A DNA stretch of 64,000 nt from Bacillota bacterium (GCA_023457255.1 JAEWMB010000002.1:1-64000), one strand, 5' to 3'; numbered from the stretch's first letter, positions 53,117 to 62,699 are shown. A program made the numbers and translations. Notes: generated by a model from the letters alone, not told the origin.

Positions 53117-54052
53117 ATGGTAAAAACAGTAGTTTCGGTAGGTTTGCCGGTATTAGAAACGATGCATATAAAAAAGAATCGTCTGGAACCAGAGAGTAAA
53201 ACGGGAAAGGAAAGAAGAATTTGTATCGTCACAGGAGTTCATGGGGATGAACTTGAGGGTCAATATATATGTTATGAATTGATACGCCGTATTAAGGAAG
53301 AAAAGAAGTTCTTAACAGGTATTGTTGATGTTTATCCTTGTGTAAATCCGCTTGGCATGGAATCGATTACACGAAGAATACCAACCTTTGATCTAGATAT
53401 GAATCGTAGTTTTCCGGGAGATATCGATGGAGATATGTCCGAATATGTTGCAGCAAAGCTTGTTGAAGATATTGAGGGAGCGGATTTTTGCGTAGATTTG
53501 CATGCCAGTAATATTTTCTTAAGAGAAATCCCACAGGTGAGGCTTGATAAGGGGCATGAAAATAGTTTATTGGATTATGCAAAGTTGTTGAACACCGATT
53601 TTATATGGGTTCATTCCTCTCCAACAGTGGAGCCTGCAAGTCTGTACCATAGCCTGAATCAAAACAAAGTACCAACCTTAAGTATTGAGATGGGCGTTGG
53701 TATGAGAATTACAAAAGAATTTGGGGATCAGATACTAGAGGGAATTTTTTGTCTGATGCAGGAGCTCGGTATTTGGAAGGGCCCTGTCATCACCCCGAAG
53801 ACTCCGGTAATCTCGTCCGATCGTGATAAGGTAACATTAATCCATGCCGAAGCCTCCGGTATTTTTTTACCATGTGTAGAACACCTTATGGATATCAAAG
53901 CAGGAGATGTGGTAGGAAATATTGTGGATAGTTTAAATGGTACCATTGTGCAGCACATTATAGCTCCTTGCGATGGAGTTGTGTTTACATTAAGGGAATA
54001 TCCGGTTGTTTATGATGGCTCTCTAATTGCCAGAGTACTAGGAGGGATGTAA
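53117..54052 (+). CDS. M14-type succinylglutamate desuccinylase/aspartoacylase homologue
   Basis: The 311-residue product has an intact zinc amidohydrolase core: G-V-H-G-D-E with His42 and Glu45, D-L-H-A-S with His129 as third ligand, F-D-L-D-M-N-R (substrate Asn-Arg) and catalytic Glu191 in L-S-I-E-M-G. After about 240 a C-terminal beta domain (I-K-A-G-D-V-V-G, I-A-P-C-D-G-V-V) resembles a barrel-sandwich fold. It should deacylate an N-acyl amino acid or similar small amide in the cytoplasm. The stop overlaps the start of a degenerate paralogue by one base. Confidence 0.85.
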   Translation: MVKTVVSVGLPVLETMHIKKNRLEPESKTGKERRICIVTGVHGDELEGQYICYELIRRIKEEKKFLTGIVDVYPCVNPLGMESITRRIPTFDLDMNRSFPGDIDGDMSEYVAAKLVEDIEGADFCVDLHASNIFLREIPQVRLDKGHENSLLDYAKLLNTDFIWVHSSPTVEPASLYHSLNQNKVPTLSIEMGVGMRITKEFGDQILEGIFCLMQELGIWKGPVITPKTPVISSDRDKVTLIHAEASGIFLPCVEHLMDIKAGDVVGNIVDSLNGTIVQHIIAPCDGVVFTLREYPVVYDGSLIARVLGGM

Positions 54053-54987
54053 TGTTTCAGGAAATAATCCATACGGTAAAAAGCCCCTATCGGGATGACA
54101 TGCATATTGTTGGTTTCCGTTTTGGCAAGGGAGATAAGGCAGCATGTATTGTAGGGCCGACAAGAGGCAATGAAGTACAGCAATTATATATCTGCTCTCA
54201 GTTAGTGAAGGAATTAACCAGACTTGAAAAAATCGGAGCGATTCTAAATAACAATGAAGTTATGGTTATCCCAACCTTGAATCAATCCAGTATTAACATA
54301 GAAAAACGCTTTTGGGCGATGGATAAGTCAGATATCAACCGTATGTTTCCGGGGGATCACAGTGGTGAAACAACGGAGCGTATTGCTGGTGGAGTATTTC
54401 AAGCAGTGGAAGGATATAGTTATGGCATTCAGTTTGCAAGTTTTCATACTCCGGGTGAATTTATTCCACACGTCAGGATGATGGAAACAGGGCATCAAAG
54501 TACCAGTCTTGCAAATCTGTTTGGTTTGCCATATGTGCTTACGAAAAAACCGCATCCATTTGATACAGGAACTCTGAATTACTGCTGGCAGGTGAATGGA
54601 ACGAATGCATTTTCCGTATATACTCCGGCAACTAACAGTATAGATGAAAAATCTGCCAGACAGGCCGTATCCTCTGTTCTTCGATTCTTAACACGTATGG
54701 GAATCATTAAATACAACTGCCATAGCGGTTATATTGCAAGTATTGTGGAAGAAGAGTCTTTAATGCCGATTAAGACAGATGTTTCAGGAATATATCGTCC
54801 TCTGAGAAAACCGGGGGAAGAAGTGAAATTTGGTGATGTCCTGGCAGAAGTAGTAGACCCGATTGAAGGAGAGGTAATCTCACAAATCATAGCACCAAGT
54901 GATGGTATTATCTTCTTTGCCCACAGCAAACCTTTGGTGATACAAAATTGCATTGTATATAAAATTATAAGAAGATTGCATGAATAA
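54052..54987 (+). CDS. Degenerate paralogue of the M14-type deacylase
   Basis: The product has the same length (311 residues) and layout as its neighbour, including D-I-N-R-M-F-P-G-D, F-H-T (His132) and the C-terminal I-A-P-S-D-G-I-I domain. However, G-P-T-R-G-N-E has Arg38 where the first zinc His should be, and S-V-Y has Tyr190 in place of the catalytic Glu. I infer an inactive or altered partner, perhaps forming a heteromer with the upstream enzyme. ATG 54052 overlaps the preceding TAA. It is followed after 18 bases by azlC. Confidence 0.8.
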   Translation: MFQEIIHTVKSPYRDDMHIVGFRFGKGDKAACIVGPTRGNEVQQLYICSQLVKELTRLEKIGAILNNNEVMVIPTLNQSSINIEKRFWAMDKSDINRMFPGDHSGETTERIAGGVFQAVEGYSYGIQFASFHTPGEFIPHVRMMETGHQSTSLANLFGLPYVLTKKPHPFDTGTLNYCWQVNGTNAFSVYTPATNSIDEKSARQAVSSVLRFLTRMGIIKYNCHSGYIASIVEEESLMPIKTDVSGIYRPLRKPGEEVKFGDVLAEVVDPIEGEVISQIIAPSDGIIFFAHSKPLVIQNCIVYKIIRRLHE

Positions 54988-55005
54988 AGACAAAGGAAGA
55001 GTACA

Positions 55006-55710
55006 ATGAATTTTGACAGTAAGAGAGAATTTCAGTATGGTTTCAAACGAGGGCTGCCAATTGCAATTGGTTATCTGCCGGTATCCTTTACCTTTGGGCT
55101 AATGGCGGTTAACGGTGGGTTACCGATATGGCTGACTGTCTTTATTTCCTTATCAAATCTGACCTCTGCGGGGCAGTTTGCAGGAACAAACTTAATTTTT
55201 TCGGGGGCAGGATTATTTGAGATAGGGTTAACCACCTTCCTTATTAATATACGTTATATGCTAATGTCACTAGCTCTGTCCCAAAGAATAAATTCTAAGA
55301 TTGGACTTTGGAGCCGTCTTATTTTTTCTTTTGGCATTACAGATGAGACGTTTAGTGTTGCTTCAATGGAGCAGGGAAAGCTAAGTAATGCTTATATGTT
55401 TGGATTAGTTAGCGGACCCATCATTGGGTGGAGCCTTGGAACTACTCTTGGTGCATTGATATGCTCTGGGCTGCCTCAAAGCATACAAAATGCGATGGGA
55501 ATTGCGCTTTATGGAATGTTTATCGCGATTATTATTCCACCGGCGAGGAAATTAAAACCTGTAGCGGTTATTTTACTTTTGTCTGTCATCATTCATTGCT
55601 GTTTACGGTATATTCCTATCTTTTTCTTTATTTCTTCCGGTTTTCGAGTGATTATAGCAACCGTTCTCTCAGCAGGAATTGGGGCATTTTTATATCCTAT
55701 GAAAGAGTAA
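55006..55710 (+). CDS. azlC: AzlC-family amino-acid exporter subunit
   Basis: The 234-residue membrane protein has about six hydrophobic segments and the family start F-K-R-G-L-P-I-A-I-G-Y-L-P-V-S-F-T-F-G. It also has S-A-G-Q-F-A-G-T and I-T-D-E-T-F in the expected places. AzlC with AzlD exports branched-chain or other hydrophobic amino acids in Bacillus and Corynebacterium (BrnFE type). GAAGAG lies before ATG 55006. Placement after two deacylase-like genes suggests export of the released amino acid. Confidence 0.9.
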   Translation: MNFDSKREFQYGFKRGLPIAIGYLPVSFTFGLMAVNGGLPIWLTVFISLSNLTSAGQFAGTNLIFSGAGLFEIGLTTFLINIRYMLMSLALSQRINSKIGLWSRLIFSFGITDETFSVASMEQGKLSNAYMFGLVSGPIIGWSLGTTLGALICSGLPQSIQNAMGIALYGMFIAIIIPPARKLKPVAVILLLSVIIHCCLRYIPIFFFISSGFRVIIATVLSAGIGAFLYPMKE

Positions 55711-55789
55711 ACACGGATATTTGTGCCGTACCCGGTGTACCAATAATCTGCCTGCAAATCCGGCATGATTTTAAGAAGGAGGGGAGTAT

Positions 55790-56098
55790 ATGACCATAGA
55801 TAGGGCTTTGTTAGCGGTAATCATTATGGCACTTGTGACCTATATCCCAAGAGCGTTACCAATCGCTTTGTTTCGCAGGGAAATAAAATCGGTACGTGTG
55901 AAATCTTTTTTAAATTATGTACCATATGCGGTATTAGGAGCTCTCACATTTCCTGATGTATTCGAGTCCACGGGCAATGTAATAACTGCGGTATGCGGCA
56001 CAATGACAGCTTTTTTACTGGCTTATTTTAAACGAAGCTTGGTGGCAGTAGCTGCCGGAGCGATTTTGACGGTCTTTGTAACAGGATTATTTATTTAA
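55790..56098 (+). CDS. azlD: AzlD-family amino-acid exporter subunit
   Basis: The 102-residue small membrane protein has four hydrophobic segments and the family motif T-Y-I-P-R-A-L-P-I-A-L-F near residue 17. It completes the AzlCD exporter. AAGGAGG precedes the ATG. A gap of 79 bases separates it from azlC. Confidence 0.9.
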   Translation: MTIDRALLAVIIMALVTYIPRALPIALFRREIKSVRVKSFLNYVPYAVLGALTFPDVFESTGNVITAVCGTMTAFLLAYFKRSLVAVAAGAILTVFVTGLFI

Positions 56099-56124
56099 GC
56101 GAAATAGAATGTTAGGATTAAATA

Positions 56125-56184
56125 TGATTAGGGTGATATAAGTTTGTTATGGTAGACAAAAACTTATATCACCCTATCATTTTT
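56125..56184. terminator. Bidirectional terminator between azlD and the LysR gene
   Basis: TAGGGTGATATAAGTTT (56129-56145) pairs perfectly with AAACTTATATCACCCTA (56159-56175), followed by a short T run; the A-rich 5' flank is weaker. Confidence 0.75.
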
Positions 56185-56210
56185 ACACGTCGTTCCTTTT
56201 TATTAAAAGC

Positions 56211-57101
56211 TTATAGCTTGTCCAGCATTGCTTTGATAAAGAATTGTGCAGGTTCTGATAACGGAAGGCTATCATCGTAAGCGACAACTAATTTTCGTTC
56301 TGGCATCTCCTCGGCTGTTTCTAAGGTAATCAATTCAGAAGAGTTGATATTGCCGATACAAAAATCCGGCACGAATGCGATACCAAGACCGATTTTGGCC
56401 AAGTCAATCAACAAGTCATTGCTGCTAAGCTCGATAGCAGGCACCAAATCCAAGGAATGCTGCAAGAACAGGTTATGAAGGAAGGAGCTTGTTGTGGAGA
56501 GTTTTGTCAGCATTAAGATAGGCAGCCTTTGAAGCTCTGCTAATGTAAGTTTTTGATTCGCAAGTGGAAATGCTTCCGGTTTAGCAACAAAGACATCTCG
56601 AAAGGAGGTTATGTCTTGAATATTCAAATTATTATTTAACGCTGAATTCGGAGAATTTGCAACGATTAAATCCACTTGATTTGTTTCAAGTAACTCCGCA
56701 CATTTGAGAGAGGTACCGTTAATAATACGGATATGTACCTCGGGATAGGATTTGTGAAATTTATTCAGATAAGGCACTAGGAAATATCGGCAAATCGTAT
56801 CGCTTGCGGCAATACGTAATTGCATACCACCGGCCGGAGTACTATTTAAGAGTTGGTTCTCACCACGGCTGATTAAATTAATCGCTGGTTCTATATGCTT
56901 AAAGAGCATCTCTCCCTCTTTGGTAAGACTTACTCTCTTGGTGCTTCGTATAAACAGCACTTGATTCAGCCGTTTTTCTAATACTTTTACGGATTGGCTA
57001 ACTGCAGATTGAGAGATAAATAACTCAGCAGCAGCTTCGCTAAAGCTTAGTGTTTTCGCAACATAATAGAATACTTTATATAACTCATAATTAATATCCA
57101 A
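56211..57101 (-). CDS. LysR-family transcriptional regulator
   Basis: The 296-residue product has a LysR helix-turn-helix (L-S-F-S-E-A-A-A-E-L-F-I-S-Q-S-A-V-S-Q, about 17-35) and an effector-binding domain. The closest type I can name is the CysL/YwfK-like group, with low certainty. It converges on azlCD, and LysR genes are commonly found near exporters of this family, so it may regulate the deacylase-azlCD operon. On the minus strand GGAGAAGG precedes the ATG. Confidence 0.88.
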   Translation of the reverse strand: MDINYELYKVFYYVAKTLSFSEAAAELFISQSAVSQSVKVLEKRLNQVLFIRSTKRVSLTKEGEMLFKHIEPAINLISRGENQLLNSTPAGGMQLRIAASDTICRYFLVPYLNKFHKSYPEVHIRIINGTSLKCAELLETNQVDLIVANSPNSALNNNLNIQDITSFRDVFVAKPEAFPLANQKLTLAELQRLPILMLTKLSTTSSFLHNLFLQHSLDLVPAIELSSNDLLIDLAKIGLGIAFVPDFCIGNINSSELITLETAEEMPERKLVVAYDDSLPLSEPAQFFIKAMLDKL

Positions 57102-57312
57102 TGTGCCTTCTCCTTTCTGTTCCTGTGTTATCTGTGTTATAATATTAAGTTACTAACGGTATACATGTCAATCCTTATCGGCTATTCCTATAATGTGTTG
57201 GTAACAATAGAACAATCCAACACATTTGTGTCGCCCGAATTCGCGGGATTATGGCAGGATTAGGATTTATATATTCTTTAATTTACAAAAAGCGATATGT
57301 TTTTGCTTTGCA
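57102..57312. other. Spacer with a perfect inverted repeat
   Basis: AATGTGTTGG (57192-57201) and CCAACACATT (57217-57226) are perfect inverted repeats with a 15-base spacer and no T run. The region lies upstream of the LysR gene and downstream of the mraY-like gene (both minus strand). It could be an operator or an RNA hairpin. Confidence 0.4.
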
Positions 57313-58275
57313 TTATAACAATAGATAGAGGATGATAAAGGATACCATAACCTGCATCGTAATAAAACGGAATACAGTCTGTGTGTCGGACCAACCTAAG
57401 TTCTTTCTAACATGGTCGTGGATAGGAGTTCTTGTGTTTGCTAAGATTTTTATCTTAAAGAAACGAAGAAGTGCAACCTTTATCAGACCAAGTCCTCCGT
57501 CAATGATAAAAATAAAGGCAGCAGGGAGGAAAAGCAAGGGGCTGCCTGTTTTAAGGGCAATCACTGCGATAAACAATCCAATTGCCCTGGAACCGGCATC
57601 TCCCATTAATAGCTTACTTGGAGAGGCATTAAACCATAAGTACCCAAGAATACATGCAATCATTAGAAGAGAAATTAATCCATAGTCTTGGTTGTCTATT
57701 TTTAAAATAAACACAAGATAGAATGTCATGATGGTAGCAATACCGATGCTGCCGCTCAGCCCGTCTACTCCGTCGGTGCAATTGGTTACATTAATCGACA
57801 CCCAGATTAATAGCATTGCAAGTAACACATAAAGGATAGGATGGAGTTCTACCGAGGTACCAGAGGTTATAAAAGTTAATGTGCTGCCATTGAAATTCAC
57901 ATAAGTAACAGCACACACCAGTGCAATAATTAAATCAATTAGTCCTTTTTTATATTCACCCCATGGTGCTTTTGAGCTGTCGTCTAAATACCCGCTCATC
58001 ATAGCAGCAATAATCATGAGAAGATAAATAACAAGTTCTCTGGAAATTGGAGCAAATAGCAATGCCGCAACAACGAATACTAGGATAAAGACAAGTCCTG
58101 CACCGCGAGGCTTCCCTTGAGACAACCCACCGTTTACCGCGTAAGCTCTTCCGCCGTCCCGTGGCAGAATGTTCTGAAGTACCTTTAATAAGATACAAGT
58201 AATTAAGAAAGCTAGCAATAACCCTACAAAAGTAATACTTTTGCCTGATAAGTTATCAAAAATTGAGTAAAGCAT
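57313..58275 (-). CDS. MraY/WecA-family phospho-sugar transferase
   Basis: The 320-residue integral membrane protein has about ten helices. It carries the family acids Y-L-D-D-S (Asp98-Asp99), N-C-T-D-G-V-D-G-L near 165 and L-L-M-G-D-A-G-S (Asp226), so it should transfer a phospho-sugar onto a polyprenyl phosphate. The MraY loop usually reads P-I-H-H-H; here it is P-I-H-D-H (286-288). It is not in a mur cluster. It may be the housekeeping MraY or a specialised enzyme for another wall polymer. GGAGG precedes the start on the minus strand. Confidence 0.8.
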   Translation of the reverse strand: MLYSIFDNLSGKSITFVGLLLAFLITCILLKVLQNILPRDGGRAYAVNGGLSQGKPRGAGLVFILVFVVAALLFAPISRELVIYLLMIIAAMMSGYLDDSSKAPWGEYKKGLIDLIIALVCAVTYVNFNGSTLTFITSGTSVELHPILYVLLAMLLIWVSINVTNCTDGVDGLSGSIGIATIMTFYLVFILKIDNQDYGLISLLMIACILGYLWFNASPSKLLMGDAGSRAIGLFIAVIALKTGSPLLFLPAAFIFIIDGGLGLIKVALLRFFKIKILANTRTPIHDHVRKNLGWSDTQTVFRFITMQVMVSFIILYLLL

Positions 58276-58657
58276 ATGATTTCCTCCGAGTATTCAACAA
58301 AAATTCTAGACTACGCATGCTGGTTTTCCCCAACAAAAACAGGATAGGTGAGCTAGCTTTTTGCGTTTTAGATTAGATAAAATAGTCCTTCAATTTTATA
58401 GCTTGCTATATTCTGGTACTATAAAATTGTATACATATTGTACTATAGACATGCAAGATTGTCTAGTGTACTGTCTTATTGGCTAAAAGTTAATCAAACT
58501 TTAATCCGGAAAATTTATTTGCTGGCTTTATTAGTTCACCTAATGAAATATTTCATATATATTAATTTCATTTATAAATACGCCTATGCTATAATAAATA
58601 TAACCAAAAAAGAGACAGTATACACAAAAATCTAGAAAAATATACGGAGGTAATAAC
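58276..58657. other. Spacer before purL with promoter and inverted repeat
   Basis: No gene is supported; a 65-codon frame at 58438-58635 has no ribosome site. CAATTTTATAG (58391-58401) and CTATAAAATTG (58419-58429) are perfect inverted repeats. TGCTATAAT (58587-58595) is an extended -10 promoter, with a weak -35 (TTCATT, 58567-58572), 63 bases before the purL start. Confidence 0.5.
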
Positions 58658-61600
58658 GTGGGAAGTGTCAAAAGAGTATATGCAGAGAAAAAAGCACCTT
58701 ATGCAGTGCGTGCAAAAGAACTGAAAGAAGAACTTAGAAGCTATTTAGGGCTTAAGACACTGACAAATGTTCGTGTTCTAATCCGTTATGATATAGAAAA
58801 TGTAAGCGAAGAGATTTACCGAAAAGCACTTGGTACAGTTTTTTCGGAACCACCGGTAGACGATTTGTATGAAGAAAAGTTTCCCTGCGAAATAGGGGAC
58901 AGGTTCTTCTCGGTCGAATATCTTCCAGGACAATTTGATCAGCGTGCGGATTCTGCGGAACAGTGTGTAAAGCTCTTAAATGAAAAAGAAGAGCCGGTTA
59001 TTCATTCGGCCACTACTTATGTATTAAGCGGTATGATAGAGGAAGAAGACTTTGAGCGTATCAAACAGTATTGTATCAACCCTGTGGATTCCAGGGAAAC
59101 AGAGGAAGTAAAGCCGGATACTTTAATTACGGAGTTTGAGATTCCAAAGGATATATCTTACTTCCAAGGTTTTTACAGCATGGAAGAAACGAAACTTCTT
59201 TCTTTATATGAGTCTCTAAACTTAGCCATGACTTTTGCTGATTTTAAACACATTCAGAATTACTTTGCAAAGGAGGAAAACAGAGACCCTTCGGTAACAG
59301 AAATTCGTGTTCTTGACACTTACTGGTCGGATCATTGCCGTCATACAACCTTTTTAACAGAATTAACGAGGATAGAATTTGATGAGGGATACTATCAGGC
59401 ACCAATCAAAGCGGCATTTGATGATTATAAGGCAAATAGAGAGGTACTTTATAAAGGAAGGGAGGATAAGTATATCTCCTTAATGGATATCGCACTACTT
59501 GCCATGAAGAAATTAAAGGCGGATGGAAAGCTTGATGACATGGAAGTTTCCGATGAAATCAACGCCTGTTCTATTGTAGTTCCGGTTGAAATTGATGGTA
59601 TCACAGAAGAATGGCTGGTATTTTTTAAGAATGAGACACATAACCATCCGACGGAAATTGAACCGTTTGGCGGAGCCGCTACCTGTCTTGGGGGAGCAAT
59701 CCGTGATCCGTTATCCGGGCGAGGCTATGTATATCAAGCGATGAGAGTAACTGGGGCAGCAGACCCAACCGTATCTTTAAAAGATACGATGCAAGGGAAG
59801 CTTCCTCAGAGAAAAATAGTAACAGGGGCTGCCAAAGGTTATAGCTCTTACGGTAATCAGATAGGTCTTGCGACCGGTTTGGTAGATGAAATCTATCATC
59901 CGAATTATGTGGCAAAACGTATGGAGATTGGTGCTGTAATGGGTGCCGCACCAAGAAAGAATGTAATTCGTGGAAATTCTGAGCCGGGCGATGTCGTTAT
60001 ATTAATGGGGGGGCGGACCGGTCGTGATGGCTGTGGCGGCGCGACCGGTTCTTCCAAGGTTCATACAACAGAATCCATTCACACTTGTGGGGCGGAGGTT
60101 CAGAAAGGAAATGCACCGACGGAGCGTAAATTACAACGGTTGTTCCGCCGTGAGGAAGTATCCAGATTAATTAAGAAATGCAATGACTTTGGTGCCGGCG
60201 GTGTGTCTGTTGCAATCGGAGAGTTAGCAGACGGCCTTCGTATCGACTTAGATAAAGTTCCTAAGAAGTACGCAGGTTTGGATGGTACAGAACTTGCAAT
60301 TTCTGAATCTCAGGAGCGTATGGCCGTTGTTGTAGATAAAGATGACGTAGAGCAGATGCTTCAGTTTGCGGCGGAAGAAAATCTTGAGGCTGTAGAAGTA
60401 GCGGTAGTTACAAAAGAGCCAAGATTAGTGCTTAGCTGGCGTGGAAATGTAATTGTTGATCTCTCCAGAAAGTTCCTGGATACGAATGGTGCACATCAGG
60501 AGGCGGCAGCGATAATATCGATGCCAAGCGAGGCGGAGAATTATTTTAAATCTGGTGCTTCTTACCCTGCTGCAAAAGCTAAGGGTAAGAAAAAGGTGCA
60601 TCCTTCTATCAAAGAACAGTGGCTATCCATGCTCTCCGATTTAAATATCTGCTCTAAAAAAGGTTTGGTTGAGATGTTTGACAGTTCCATTGGTGCTGCT
60701 ACGGTTACAATGCCATACGGTGGCAAATACCAGTTAACTCCTGTTCAGGCAATGATTGCAAAACTTCCGGTGCTTCGGGGAGCATGTGATACCGTAACGA
60801 TGATGAGTTATGGATATGACCCTTATCTAAGCAGTTGGAGTCCTTTCCATGGTGCGGTTTACGCAGTAATTTCTTCCGTGGCTAAAATTGTAGCAGCAGG
60901 CGGTGACCATAGAAAAATCCGTTTTACCTTCCAGGAGTATTTTAAAAGACTTGGAAATGATGCACGCCGCTGGGGGGAACCATTAACAGCATTGCTTGGA
61001 GCATACGATGCTCAGATGAAACTGGGTCTTCCATCTATTGGTGGTAAGGATAGTATGTCAGGGTCGTTCCACGACATTGATGTACCGCCTACCTTAGTAT
61101 CCTTTGCAGTGAATGTAGCGAAAGCGAATGAGGTAGTAACTTCGGAATTAAAAAAGAGCGGCAATCGTTTAGTACGTTTTTCTATCGAGAAGGATTCCTA
61201 TGATTTACCGGTATATGAACAGTTAGAAAAACGATATCAGGCTGTTGGTAAGTTGATGAAGAATAAGGTTATTGTATCAGCATATGCGCTAGGTGCTAAG
61301 GGTATTGCGGAAAGTGTTTCTAAGATGGCATTCGGCAATCAGCTAGGCGTAGAATTTAATGAAAATCTTACAGAAGCCGATTTATTCGCACCAGCCTATG
61401 GAGATATAGTAGCAGAAGTGAAGGAAGCTGCTATGGCAGAAATAGAAGCTGCCGGGCTTTCTTATCAGACGGTTGGTATGATTACCGATACACCTGCCTT
61501 TACCTATAAGGATATGTCTATTACGATGCAGGAGGCGTTATCGGCATGGTCAAGTACTCTGGAAACCGTATTCCCAACCCGTTCTAATGTGGAAGAGCCG

Positions 61601-62470
61601 GCGGAGCAAGAAAAGGTTTTATGCACATTATTTGATGCAAAGACGGTTTATGTAGCAAAGAATAAAATCGCAAAGCCGAGAGTATTTATTCCGGTCTTTC
61701 CGGGAACAAACTGTGAATATGATGGTTTGCGTGCTTTTGAACGTGCCGGTGCGGAGGTTAAGACCGTAGTATTTAAGAACTTAGATGAGAGAAACATCAA
61801 GGAGTCTGTGGAGGAATTTGAGAAGGCAATTAAGGAAGCGCAGATTCTAATGTTTCCAGGAGGATTCTCCGCCGGTGATGAGCCGGACGGATCTGGTAAG
61901 TTTATCGCAACCGCTTTTCGCAATGCCCGTATCAGTGATGCGGTAAATGACCTTTTAAAAATAAAAGATGGGCTTATACTTGGTATCTGTAACGGTTTTC
62001 AGGCAGTAATTAAATTGGGCTTGGTGCCATACGGTGAGATTATGCCACAAACAGCAGATTCGCCAACCTTAACGATGAATAATATTGGACGCCATATTTC
62101 ACAATCGGTATATACGAAAGTAGTATCAAATCAATCGCCTTGGTTAATGAAGGCGGAACTTGGAGAAGTTTACACGATTCCTGCTTCTCACGGAGAAGGG
62201 CGCTTTGTTGCAAGCGAGGAGTGGCTTAGAAAACTCGCAGCAAATGGACAGATTGCTACCCAGTATGTAGATATCAATGGAAATCCAACAATGGATGAGG
62301 ATTATAATCCAAATGGTTCTTATTACGCAATTGAGGGAATTACCAGCCCGGACGGCCGCGTACTTGGTAAGATGGCTCACTCCGAGCGCCGTGGAGATGG
62401 TGTGGCTTTAAATATTGATGGAAATCAGAATCAGTATATGTTTGAGTCCGGAGTATCTTATTTTAAATAG
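58658..62470 (+). CDS. purL: Phosphoribosylformylglycinamidine synthase, single-chain
   Basis: The 1270-residue enzyme converts FGAR, glutamine and ATP to FGAM in purine synthesis. It fuses an N-terminal PurS-like domain, two AIRS/PurM-type ATP-binding halves (with N-E-T-H-N-H-P-T-E and C-L-G-G-A-I-R-D-P) and a C-terminal glutaminase domain. The glutaminase domain has F-P-G-T-N-C-E-Y-D and nucleophile Cys in L-G-I-C-N-G-F-Q (around 1113), then S-H-G-E-G-R. This is the large form, unlike the separate PurS/PurQ/PurL of Bacillus. The start is GTG 58658, with CGGAGG seven bases upstream. No other pur genes are in the window. Confidence 0.95.
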   Translation: MGSVKRVYAEKKAPYAVRAKELKEELRSYLGLKTLTNVRVLIRYDIENVSEEIYRKALGTVFSEPPVDDLYEEKFPCEIGDRFFSVEYLPGQFDQRADSAEQCVKLLNEKEEPVIHSATTYVLSGMIEEEDFERIKQYCINPVDSRETEEVKPDTLITEFEIPKDISYFQGFYSMEETKLLSLYESLNLAMTFADFKHIQNYFAKEENRDPSVTEIRVLDTYWSDHCRHTTFLTELTRIEFDEGYYQAPIKAAFDDYKANREVLYKGREDKYISLMDIALLAMKKLKADGKLDDMEVSDEINACSIVVPVEIDGITEEWLVFFKNETHNHPTEIEPFGGAATCLGGAIRDPLSGRGYVYQAMRVTGAADPTVSLKDTMQGKLPQRKIVTGAAKGYSSYGNQIGLATGLVDEIYHPNYVAKRMEIGAVMGAAPRKNVIRGNSEPGDVVILMGGRTGRDGCGGATGSSKVHTTESIHTCGAEVQKGNAPTERKLQRLFRREEVSRLIKKCNDFGAGGVSVAIGELADGLRIDLDKVPKKYAGLDGTELAISESQERMAVVVDKDDVEQMLQFAAEENLEAVEVAVVTKEPRLVLSWRGNVIVDLSRKFLDTNGAHQEAAAIISMPSEAENYFKSGASYPAAKAKGKKKVHPSIKEQWLSMLSDLNICSKKGLVEMFDSSIGAATVTMPYGGKYQLTPVQAMIAKLPVLRGACDTVTMMSYGYDPYLSSWSPFHGAVYAVISSVAKIVAAGGDHRKIRFTFQEYFKRLGNDARRWGEPLTALLGAYDAQMKLGLPSIGGKDSMSGSFHDIDVPPTLVSFAVNVAKANEVVTSELKKSGNRLVRFSIEKDSYDLPVYEQLEKRYQAVGKLMKNKVIVSAYALGAKGIAESVSKMAFGNQLGVEFNENLTEADLFAPAYGDIVAEVKEAAMAEIEAAGLSYQTVGMITDTPAFTYKDMSITMQEALSAWSSTLETVFPTRSNVEEPAEQEKVLCTLFDAKTVYVAKNKIAKPRVFIPVFPGTNCEYDGLRAFERAGAEVKTVVFKNLDERNIKESVEEFEKAIKEAQILMFPGGFSAGDEPDGSGKFIATAFRNARISDAVNDLLKIKDGLILGICNGFQAVIKLGLVPYGEIMPQTADSPTLTMNNIGRHISQSVYTKVVSNQSPWLMKAELGEVYTIPASHGEGRFVASEEWLRKLAANGQIATQYVDINGNPTMDEDYNPNGSYYAIEGITSPDGRVLGKMAHSERRGDGVALNIDGNQNQYMFESGVSYFK

Positions 62471-62518
62471 TGGTATTTAACCTGTAAATAGTTTAGAGGC
62501 TTTGCCTAGAGTATTACT

Positions 62519-62575
62519 AAAGCTATTGTTAAGTTGTTTCTTAAAGTTCGGAAGCAGCATTGGCAATAGCTTTTT
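62519..62575 (+). terminator. Terminator after purL
   Basis: AAAGCTATTG pairs with CAATAGCTTT around a loop of about 30 bases that can fold internally, followed by TTTTT. Confidence 0.6.
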
Positions 62576-62670
62576 AGTTCGGTGAAATTATTGAGCGAAC
62601 ATACAAGAAGATATTTGTTCTACAAATCAAGACAATAAAATAAATAGTTTAATGACTTAACTTTATGTTC

Positions 62671-62699
62671 TTGTAAATCATTAGAATCTATAGTATAAA
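62671..62699 (+). promoter_or_regulatory. Promoter of the rhaT-like gene
   Basis: TTGTAA (62671-62676), 17 bases and TATAAA (62694-62699), 35 bases before the start codon. Confidence 0.5.

Noticed and set aside
58438..58635. 65-codon plus-strand frame before purL
   Set aside because: It has no ribosome site, overlaps the purL promoter and has an unremarkable AT-derived composition.
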